Below are positions 1 through 8,280 of a DNA stretch of 15,015 nucleotides, piece by piece. Made by a program: the position numbers and the translations under genes. Under the pieces are notes generated by a model. The model had not been told where the DNA came from, did not search any database, and was given only the letters and a program-made list of their open reading frames with translations. Source of the stretch: Conidiobolus incongruus B7586 (Eukaryota; Entomophthoromycota; Entomophthoromycetes; Entomophthorales; Conidiobolaceae); contig JNEM01008520.1 of assembly GCA_000697335.1 (NCBI GenBank), forward strand, positions 1 through 15,015, given 5' to 3'. The stretch's first letter is position 1. Each line of letters begins with the position of its first letter.

Positions 1-215
1 TAATAAATTTGGTTCAACTTGCAATAAAGGATTTTTAGGAGCTTAACTTATAGGGGATCCTTATTACCAATTCAGTTTGCAATGTATTTGGATATAATTT
101 GGACGATCGTGTTAATAGTTGTGGATGTTTTGTGATAATGAGAATATTGGGATGACGGTAAATAGAAATGATATGAGTACCTGGAGAGGATCATGATTTA
201 GAAGTACTCAACGTT
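1..215 (+). pseudogene. Possible decayed C-terminal part of an amino-acid permease (cut by the window edge)
   Basis: Frame 43-132 reads LTYRGSLLPIQFAMYLDIIW and then TIVLIVVDVL before TGA. This resembles the stretch LP(F/Y)(K/R)(A/S)..LP followed by the last membrane helices of fungal YAT-family amino-acid permeases. Downstream, in shifted frames, come IGMTVNRND (129-180 region) and EDHDLE at 186-203. Their order and spacing recall the cytoplasmic tail of these permeases (D.DTDRR, then WEDH.PK). The frame changes at least twice and stops are present, so if real it is a broken gene. The segment is short, hydrophobic helices are easy to match by chance, and the rest of the gene would lie left of the window. 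Confidence 0.25.
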
Positions 216-1579
216 GGTATGTATTTCAGTGTAAAATCACTCGAAGTAACTATAATTTTGAAAATTGATGATTAGTATAATTGCCAATGTTCAAAATGAT
301 CTAGTGTGAACCATTTACTATAACAGCAATTAATTTAGCATTATTCATCCCTCAAAAATCTAATTTATTTGGCTATGGATAAAATCAAAAGTTTTCATGA
401 ACCCAATTCCAACCATTGAAATCTGGATTAAATTATCAATTTGGATGATTTAAGTAATTCCTACTTCCAAATCATATTCTTGACAATTTAAGCATTCGCC
501 ACTTTAGGTAGATCCTGACATTTCACGTGTTTAAAAATCTAATTGGTGGTTTTTGGTCAAGGTTCTTGGCTAAGGAATTGGGAATATGAGTGAAAGATGC
601 TGGATGCTTTCAATATAATCATAGTTGAGGTAATTCTTGAAACTATTCAAACCATGAATATTGATCAAAATGATTGTCATAGATCATGAAAATTACGATA
701 TTTCAAAATAGAATTCTTATACAAGATTGTAATTAATCAATATAAATTATTAAATATTCATAGGAGTACTAGTTATTATAGTAATCTTCAATGTTCATAA
801 GGTTGATATTCCTTGGATGTTTTATTTATACATATATTTTAAAATATCAATAATATTTAACAATGATAGTATTTAATAAACAAAATATTCCAATAATACC
901 TGCTCAATGTTTACTATTGTTTTAATAATTGAGTAATCATCCAACTAAATGAATATCATTACCTTAGCCAAAATGATTATTTAATATCTCTCATATTGAT
1001 TGTTCTTAGGATCACCAATATCAAAATATAGTACTAGTAAAGTTATAAAATAAGTTTTAAATCTTATCCAATATACATTATTTCTAATAGTCCTACATCG
1101 TAATATTAATCATACTAAATTATATTAACCATGAGTATTGTTCAAATTATATTTTCTCGTGTATTAACTGTCTTAATAACTAAATTGTGTTCATCAATAT
1201 TGGCCAATATTGGATACAGTTTATGAATCGGTATAGTATATTACAATTCCAAAGTAAATCTAATATTAATTTGTTAATTTATATTATTGTGATTTTTGCT
1301 AAATTAAAGATAGTATTATAATTGAGAGTGCCAATATAAAAAAGAATTCACTTATCCTATTCTCATCATTATCAATTTTTATGATAATATTGTATTTATT
1401 ATAAATTTTTAAAACAACCAATTATTTCAACAATTAACGCTTCCGTTTTTTAAACAATAATTTAGCAAGAATGAAAGGGCTAAATTTTTATTAATATAGA
1501 TTGATTCTATTCATAGTGATTCATCACAGTGGATTTAATATTCAATATAATTGTTTTCTTCCTCTCACGTTACAGTTCG
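216..1579. other. Intergenic DNA without a recognised gene
   Basis: AT-rich sequence with stops in all frames. A higher-GC patch lies around 500-640 (about 40% GC in the line from 541), but I cannot tie it to a protein family. There are no repeats, tRNA-like folds or promoter signals I would defend. Confidence 0.6.
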
Positions 1580-1935
1580 TTAATGGCATGTTCATAAATC
1601 AAAATAATTCCTCATTCTGAACCTTTTTGCATACCTCAAACAAATAAAGTAGTTGATTGGTAACTCGAAAATGAAATTCAAGATACTATTTCCGAGTCAA
1701 TATCTGAAAAAATATATGAAAATGATGACTATATCAATACCAATTTGAAAACTCAATGTATATACGTCCAAAAGCTGAGACCACGCATAGGTTAGATTCA
1801 TCAATAGAATATGATAAGCAACTGATCTCTAAGGTTGTACAAATTATAAGCCCAATTATACAATATCAAAGATATGACGTATTCAGCTTAAATTATATTG
1901 GTTTGGTATTGAACTGGCTGAAATAACTTACTTTG
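1580..1935 (+). other. Coding-like patch, unassigned
   Basis: Higher-GC sequence with two overlapping open stretches on the plus strand. One covers about 1664-1790 and includes IQDTISESISEKIYENDDY. The other covers about 1727-1925 and includes KQLISKVVQIISPIIQYQRY. The composition looks protein-like, but by my estimate several open frames of this length are expected by chance in 15 kb of DNA this AT-rich, and I recognise no family. It could be a very old gene or element remnant, or noise. Confidence 0.2.
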
Positions 1936-4900
1936 AATTTAGAAATGTAGAAATTTAAGGTATATTTGTAGTGTATTGATTGTTTTAGGATCTATTGACA
2001 TTATTTTTAATCTTTTATATTATACTTTCCTATTTCCAGTTTTAGCACCTCAGTTTATTATAATAGGAAATGGGGCGGCCAATTTGTAACACAGAACATA
2101 ATTAACAATCATTATTCTCAGCTTATCATCCCGAATCATGAAATTAAGCAATTTTCAAAGTAAGCCAAATCATCATTATTTGGCAACTTCCGCTTAATAT
2201 ATAAAATAAAAAATTACTTATGAGAAAGATGAGTGAGTATAAATGGTGTAATTGATGTTAAACTGAGTTTGAGTGAATTGGACGGATTTAATAGAAAATT
2301 CAAATTTTTTGATGAGATGATGCTATTTAAATATCATTACTAAATTTAGACTTTCGAACCAAATTTGGCAATTTACTAAAATAGTCAGAAAATATTAATT
2401 GTGCTCTCAATTATGTAGTTATAAAAGCACTAAATGGAAATGAAAACATAACAACCTTTATCAGTATATAGAAACTATTGAATCAGTATAAACGACTATC
2501 AAATAAGGAAAGATTAAATACACAGGCAGCCTACAGATGATATGAATTCACAATTTCAACCTAATCTGCTTATTTAGAAAGCCAAATCAAATGGCAAAAG
2601 ATCAACTTACTGGAATTGTAGGAGCATGTCAATCCTTTAAGGATTTCATTCAAGTTAGTATTTGAAAATTATTCCCAACTTGGGAATCAATTTTCTTCCA
2701 AGATCTTCAATATCTCCAACAAATTCGTTTGCCACGATAAACCATCAACTAATACCAATTTTTTATTTGGTAATTTTCTTTTACGCTCTTTTGATTTTCA
2801 ATTAGGGATATTTCAAATTGAGCAAATTATGGAATAGGAATTGGTTGACTTTCGAATCATATCATGTTCGTTATTCAGGTAAGAGAATTACTTTAGAATG
2901 TAAGTTATACACACTTTAATACTAATTCTACAATTATATATGACCTTTATTAAATGCTTGATTTCCATATGCAAAAGCTGCTTTTATGTTTGTATTGGTT
3001 TGGATATTAGATGGTGTCAATTTTTTCAATGTATATTCTGATATATTAAAGAAATATATTGTAATAACATCACTAAAATAAAAAATCAACCTCTTTATGA
3101 TATATAAATATTAAATACTTAACTAGTTGTCACTTATCGATATCAATTAATGTGGCTTCTTATTTTGTAGTGTAAATTGAATATCATATTGAATATAAAT
3201 TAGAGAAACTTTCAAATGATTTTCTAATAGTTATATATCGTTAAATAAAATATTTAAATCGATTGGTAAGTATAATTGCTATACTTCATAATTACAGAAT
3301 ATTTTATAGAGATTTAAAAATTCCTTAGTCTAACTTATCCTCAATTGTAAAATTTACATTCAAAGAATTCCTAATTAATTTTTCTATTTAATGATTATAT
3401 AGTTATAATAATCAGATATATGCTAATATTTTTACAATAATCTTTGAATATATATAGATTATAGTATTATAATAATGCGTTTGATATAACCCTTATCCTC
3501 AATTTTTAAGTAAATCCACTAATTATTTTGTATTATCAAATAGCATATTTTAATATTTAATCACCCTGATTTAATGAAAAAATGTTATAATCATTAAATG
3601 AACGTAAAATGTTTTTCGAAAAATAGTTTTTATAACTTTGGCTGAAATTAGAATTTATTCATTTGGATATCATTAACACAGTTTCTAATATTTAATCATT
3701 GGCAATCAATGGATTATATAAGTCCTTTTTGAAGGATATCATTCTGTAATAGTAATAGAGTGAGTATAATGTTTTTAATTTAATATAAGTATCTAAAGAT
3801 ACCACATAATAAATCAAACTTTATAAAATATATCAATAGGCTATGATTTATAAAGTTGAAATACGTTGATCAAAGCCGATAATAGCAAAAATAACTAAAT
3901 TTGAACAGATTTTGTCAGTGATATCAGTAAATTTAATATAACCCAAGTTGATATATGTTTATATTTCTTTTAGTACCTATATCTTACATTATATCCAATG
4001 ATTTAGAGATAAAATTATACTACTATTTAAAGTTTAATTTTCTACTTGTTGAAATAATTACAATTATATAATCAACATCATTGTCAAATTTATTACTCGA
4101 AAATTATCTAAGCAATCATGTGCATCAATTATTCATTAAGATTTGAAATTACCATCATTACCTAATCCGCAATAAAAGAATAAAAATTCAGAGTACTAAT
4201 AAAACTCATTATATTCACAATAAGATTAATTTTACACAAATTATTACCTTTTTCAACTTAACTAAATTATCATATTAGATACGTTCTTCATTTTTCATTG
4301 AAGGGATACAATAGGGCAATTTGCGATATTAATATCTATTATCAAACCATATATAAAACTATAATATACTGATTTTAAAAATCCTAATAAATCTATTCCC
4401 TCCAAATTATAATGTATATGATTAGAAAATATTTAAAACTTGCAAATTATAAAGTGAGTAATTGCTTGGAATATTATATCCAAAATACCAAAATGCATAT
4501 TTTTTAATTAATTGAGAAAATATGATAATATATATTTATTAATTATAGAATTTAAATCATAGTTTGTTGATATTAATATCATTATATCAATACAAAATAT
4601 TTGATAACTATTAATAAACTCTTATCCTTACTTTTCAATAGATATTATTTAATCAAAAATTAATTAATCTGTTATAAATTTAGCATTAATAACAATAAAT
4701 GTTTAAGTTATAATAAAATATTTTATAATGAAAAAAATAAGTTATAAGTTCCTTATGAAATTTTTGATTGATTGGTGACCATTAAGTTATATAAATATAC
4801 CTTAATCGATGTCAATTATTGTATTTGAATGATTATAATTAAAGTTAATATAATGAGTATTTATAATACCATTTTAACACTTTTACCATGTATATTTATG

Positions 4901-5578
4901 TGCTTATACCTTTTAATATAGTAATGTTTTAAAGAGTTACTAATATCAAATATAATACATGATCTGTATTGGAATAAAGAATAGAATAGATGAATAGTTA
5001 AAGAATCTTTTAATAATGAATAAAATTGAACATTGATAATCATCAGTATATTTCAAGGTTAATTTTAGAGAAAACGGTCATTCATGAAAATATATTAGAT
5101 TTTTAATTATACTACATTTAATTTGATATTTGAAATCACAAAAGCCAATTTTTTAGGTAATTATTTAGAGAAATATATTCCCTCTTTTTTCCATATATGG
5201 GGCTCTATTTATTCTTAGATAATGAAAATTTAATAACTCTCCTGCTTTATCTGAGAAATAGTGTATTTAATTATATAAATTTAAATGTAAATTAGGATAT
5301 TTTTAATCAGTATTAATATGTAGCTACCAAACGCTTTAATATATTAGAACCAGTTTTTCATTATATCTTAAATTCATGAGTTAATCAAGATAAATAGGAA
5401 AATAATTTGATTTGACTGAGTAAATATAAACTCGGTAATAGTTACTTTCTAAGGTAATTCGATGTTCAGCATTTCATTAATTAAATATTAGTCCTTGGTC
5501 CAGTTAAGGGGTTATAGAAACTAGGAGAAAATTATAGGAAGGATTGAGTGGCTTTGTGATGTAAACAATTGGGTGAAG
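1936..5578. other. Gene desert left of the HSF-type gene
   Basis: No gene could be supported. A patch at 2540-2930 has higher GC and partly open frames on both strands, including one that reads VANEFVGDIEDLGRKLIPKL on the minus strand, but several frames look equally plausible and none matches a family I know. From about 3000 onward the DNA becomes more AT-rich. The 5400-5578 end is the 3' flank of the HSF-type gene; I see no clear AATAAA signal there. Confidence 0.6.
2671..2687. repeat. Near-perfect palindrome with 8-base arms
   Basis: The sequence ATTCCCAACTTGGGAAT has two 8-base arms around a single central C. Its CCCAA/TTGGG core stands out in AT-rich surroundings and could be a dimeric protein-binding site. 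Arms of this length are nevertheless expected several times by chance in a window this size. Confidence 0.35.
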
Positions 5579-6375
5579 TTACAGTTGCTGTTGTGTGGAA
5601 TTGAGTAATTGATTAATAGTCAGACGACCTCCACTTCTGCTATAAGATCGTTGAGTGCATTCTCCATTTAATATATTCTCGAGTTTGGTATAGTCTGTAG
5701 ATGGATTTGATATTGATACTGGTGAATCTATAGCGAGTGGCGAGCATTCGTGGGATTCAGGAGTGTTCTGAATCGGTAGCGGATCACTGGTGAATGCTGG
5801 ATGTGATTCTCCAAGATCTGGGGAGTATGTGATTGATGCTGAGTAATGGTCGATAAGTTGATTTTCAGTTTGAGCGAGTTCAGTATTTTCCGTCTTGTTA
5901 AATTTATTTTGATTGTTTTGGTTTTGTGTCTTAGACACCCGTTTTTCGCGCTTAACTGCGTACAAGAGCTCTGGATGGTTCATTTTGAAATATGGGTGGT
6001 AAAAGCATGCTATATTGGTTTTGATTTGGTATCGTGTCCTTCTACCGTCAATTACTCTTTTAAATCCGTAGATCTAAGAATTATTCTTCACATTAACTTC
6101 TTAGTTTAATACATAATTATATACATTACATGCAATTGTCTAACAAATGAAAGCATACTACTGTTATTCATTTTAGATTTGAGAGTCTTTTCAAATTTTG
6201 AAATATCAGTAATAACGAAGGAATCACCATTTACAGACCATGTAATATGAGGATCATTATCTATTAAACTATAATTTTCATCAGTACTTATGTATATATG
6301 GTCTACACAAAATATTATACTTGTAAAGTTTCTCAGCGAATGATAACTTCTCTGGAGCTTTTAATCCGTGGATCA
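5579..6375 (-). CDS. HSF-type DNA-binding transcription factor, split gene, 5' end unresolved
   Basis: Spliced product with visible exons 6375-6321, 6268-6130 and 6073-5579 (stop TAA), giving 228 residues. Residues about 10-110 form a heat-shock-factor winged-helix domain: FAEKLYNLID at 12-21, ITWSVNGDSFVITD at 26-39, recognition-helix region SFVRQLH at 58-64 joined across an intron to IYGFKRV, then HPYF at 90-93 and PELL...VKREKR at 98-109. The near-invariant Trp, Gly, SFVRQL, YGF and HP.F positions are all present. The family binds nGAAn heat-shock elements in the nucleus; target genes here are unknown. The 118-residue tail is rich in Asn, Gln, Ser, Thr and Pro, shows no heptad HR-A/B coiled coil, and ends with LTINQLLN, a short motif type that I recall from fungal regulators. 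No start codon is in frame in the first visible exon. It opens after an acceptor-like AG at 6376 with CTAAC about ten bases before it, so at least one upstream exon is missing from this model. Exon GC is about 43% in a hand-counted line, far above the flanks. No stop interrupts the visible exons. Confidence 0.86.
6074..6129 (-). other. 56-base spliceosomal intron in the HSF-type gene
   Basis: The intron starts GTAATGTAT and ends TTCTTAG. It falls in phase 0 between CAT (His64) and ATC (Ile65). Removing it joins RQLH to IYGFKRV, restoring the family signature RQLN-MYGF. Read through, it contains an in-frame TAA. The signature on both sides makes this boundary nearly certain. Confidence 0.88.
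6269..6320 (-). other. 52-base spliceosomal intron in the HSF-type gene
   Basis: The intron starts GTATAATATT and ends AAAATTATAG, with TACTGAT as a possible branch point about 12 bases before the acceptor. It splits codon AA|T. Removing it joins FAEKLY to NLIDNDPHITW, matching the HSF helix-1 pattern F..KLY.L(I/V).D...I.W without a gap at the junction. Reading through it would insert extra residues between F..KLY and the Trp and shift the frame. Confidence 0.82.
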
Positions 6376-6420
6376 CTATTTCAAATTGGTTAGTCAATTG
6401 AATTTAAATTAAATTTGTTA
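6376..6420 (-). other. 3' end of an upstream intron of the HSF-type gene (acceptor and branch point)
   Basis: On the minus strand TTGACTAACC is followed after about a dozen bases by GAAATAG, giving a CTAAC-type branch point and an AG acceptor ending at 6376. The reading frame of the next exon is open only back to a TAA near 6400 and contains no ATG, so an exon with the true start must lie upstream. I could not find its donor with confidence; the intron length is unknown. Confidence 0.5.
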
Positions 6421-6526
6421 GGGGTTTGTTTATGGTGAAGATTATTAGATTTCAGGTTATTTATCAAACATTCCAGATTAATTGAAAAAGTATATATTAA
6501 CTTAATTATTTGGTATCAGATTTTCA

Positions 6527-6740
6527 GTGGCTGATGTTCCTTGATTTTGAATACCTATTTAATGTGCGTCCAGTTTCTTTAATTGCAACCTGTTTAAATC
6601 TCCTTAATATATTGTTATACTGATAAATTTGGTAAAATGTTATTAGCAAACATCTGTATTTCACTAAATACTTGACAATCGAAAAAATAATACAAAGCAG
6701 AATTCATAATGGTATATACTTTGAACAAGGCATCACAATA
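6527..6740 (-). pseudogene. Degenerate, intronless HSF-type DNA-binding domain (second copy)
   Basis: This lies 150-370 bases upstream of the HSF-type gene on the same strand. The minus strand reads KVYTIM (family KLY.L(I/V)), then a Tyr at the place of the Trp, and QVFSEIQMFANNILP, which keeps the family spacing SFxV.D...F...ILP. After NLSV the frame meets TAA where the intact gene has the Arg of SFVRQL, and CAA (Gln) follows. In a shifted frame it continues RRFKQVAIKETGRT...RY, comparable with YGFKRVIDGRRTRY in the intact gene. About six residues of the LP-to-GF segment are missing. Neither intron position of the intact gene carries an intron here. A 69-codon open frame (6824-6615) covers the first part, but its N-terminal 30 codons show no HSF similarity. 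It is most likely a decayed paralogue or retrocopy. Homology is judged by eye, so chance similarity is possible. Confidence 0.4.
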
Positions 6741-6772
6741 TAATATGAAGTTCTCTAAATATGTGTGAATAC

Positions 6773-7237
6773 TCAGAAAGTTCCATATTGTTTTGGATGA
6801 ATGATTGATATTCTCAAAGAGCATTGGTATTCAGACCATTTTCTATGAAACAAAAATGATAATATGAACTTGTATTTTGGATCACTAACTGATTTCAGCA
6901 TCGTGAGTGAACCGTTCGAAGATACGAAAATTTCAGCTTCGCTACTATATTAATGCTATTTACTTTCTCAATATAAACAACCTATCGAATAATCAATCCA
7001 AACCCAAACCCAAAAACTTGAAATAACAAATGTAAAGGGCACTTACTCTCCATTGGGACCAATATCAACTTTTAATACAAAAACAATAAAGTTCTCAAGT
7101 TCAAAATAGATCTGACAATTAGGGAAATGAATTAATTTATATAGTTTTTGGAAGGCAATGAAACCCTCTATAATCTACTCCTTTACTGAATTAAATTCAA
7201 CTGGGATTTCTATTTGATCAACACCCGAATGTAAAGG
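6773..7237 (-). pseudogene. Unidentified coding remnant or unrecognised split gene
   Basis: Two open segments on the minus strand join well by splicing. The first runs to 7047 and ends GGA GA before GTAAGT, a consensus donor. A 102-base intron (7046-6945) ends TTAATATAG. The second runs 6944-6773 and ends in TGA after HPKQYGTF. The joined frame is phase-consistent (GA|T) and reads like a soluble protein with mixed charged and hydrophobic residues (LKVDIGPNG, SEAEIFVSSNGSLTML, HRKWSEYQCSLRI). Farther upstream the same frame stays open from 7237 (VDQIEIPVEFNS) but crosses TAG at 7177-7175. The gene is therefore either broken or begins after another acceptor, for example AG at 7168. I do not recognise a family. 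FQKLYKLI at about 7150-7127 recalls HSF helix 1, but no LP or SFVRQL segment follows in frame. Confidence 0.33.
6945..7046 (-). other. Probable 102-base intron with a G-rich (TTTGGG) tract
   Basis: The donor GTAAGTGCC matches the eukaryotic consensus, and the acceptor ATATAG follows CATTAAT. An earlier AG, in CGATAG, would lead to an early in-frame TAA, so the later one is preferred. Inside the intron, 6999-7016 on the minus strand reads TTTTTGGGTTTGGGTTTGG, the most G-rich short tract nearby. It is too short to be a telomere. Confidence 0.4.
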
Positions 7238-8280
7238 TTACATAATGTGTTACGAATTAAAATTTGGATATTAAAAATCATTAAATAATACCTTTATAGA
7301 ATTTTTACCAAATTACTATTAGTGTTGATGCATTAAATTAAAATAGGATACTTGCTAAGTTGAGATTGGAAAATAAAATATTTATTAAGATGGGTTAAGT
7401 TAGAAATATTTAAATTATTTTAATCAATCCGATTGAAATAAAATCAATCTTAAATTGTACAATATACAAATATAAAATTTAACCATATCTTGGTTGAATG
7501 AGTATTATCAGATTAAAATCTATTTTTCAGCTATCACATAGTCCAATAAAAAAACTTAAGTCATTTTAATATTCATCATGTTTATTTTCAATATTACTTA
7601 TAATCTATTCTCGATATCTGCATTGTGTCAAATTAATTAAGATATTTATTGTTTGATATAAGTATTTTTATATCAAATCTTAATTATTGAAGTTTTGATT
7701 ATATATCTTAATAATTGTTATTGATGTTGATTAGATTAAATAAAATGATATAATCACTGATCTGATTAACTATATAGTTCGTTTCTTTAAGCTCTACAGG
7801 AAATATTTTATTGAATAAGATTATTAAGTTAATATACAATTTACATCATATATTCGTTACAGCATTTAATTGCTTTATTATATGGTAGCCTTATTAAATT
7901 TATTAAGGTAATTGATCAAATTGTAGTTTGGATTAAAATACAACAACCTAATTGTATGTAACCAATTATATATTAAGTTATTTGTGGATTATAGATTGAT
8001 ATTATTTTTGAAATTTAATCTGTGATTCAAAATCTGATCAAAGTATTGTAATTTATACATGACCATCCTTCAAAGCTGATCAAGTGAATGTAATTCACAT
8101 TCAAATTTAGTAATGCTATATCAATCATTATCATATTGTTAATATATTTTTATTTAATACTTATATAAACTAAATAATTATTTGAATATTCCAAATTTGT
8201 AATAGTTTTTGTTTGTTATATTAATGTCATATGTTTCAGGATAAATGATATTATAAACAATTTCCCAAGAAATAAAGAGT
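7238..8280. other. Intergenic DNA upstream of the HSF-type cluster
   Basis: AT-rich, with stops in every frame. Nothing recognisable was found beyond the fading coding-like reading near 7240. Confidence 0.6.

Noticed and set aside
500-640. A few residues reminiscent of a retroelement integrase
   Set aside because: Only about a dozen residues, in one frame, without catalytic motifs, terminal repeats or other parts. This is not enough to call an element.
4861-5043. 60-codon minus-strand open frame
   Set aside because: Extremely AT-driven composition (Ile, Tyr, Leu, Lys, Ser), no motif and no GC rise. Open frames of this length are expected by chance here.
5500-5581. Ciliate-type code (TAA/TAG read as Gln), which would extend the HSF-type protein past TAA and open several other frames
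   Set aside because: About a dozen Gln codons in the HSF-type exons are all CAA/CAG with no TAA/TAG, whereas a ciliate gene in DNA this AT-rich should use TAA often. The extension also soon meets adjacent TAA and TGA.
5846-6109. 87-codon plus-strand open frame rich in hydrophobic residues
   Set aside because: It lies antisense to the HSF-type exon and is explained as a shadow of it.
6905-6930. GTTCGAA near 6914 as a tRNA T-loop
   Set aside because: No acceptor stem, anticodon arm or A-box is found at the right distance on either strand, and it lies within an open coding-like frame.
6998-7016. CCAAACCCAAACCCAAAAA as a telomere-like repeat
   Set aside because: Fewer than three units, and inside a probable intron. 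It is more simply a short simple-sequence tract.
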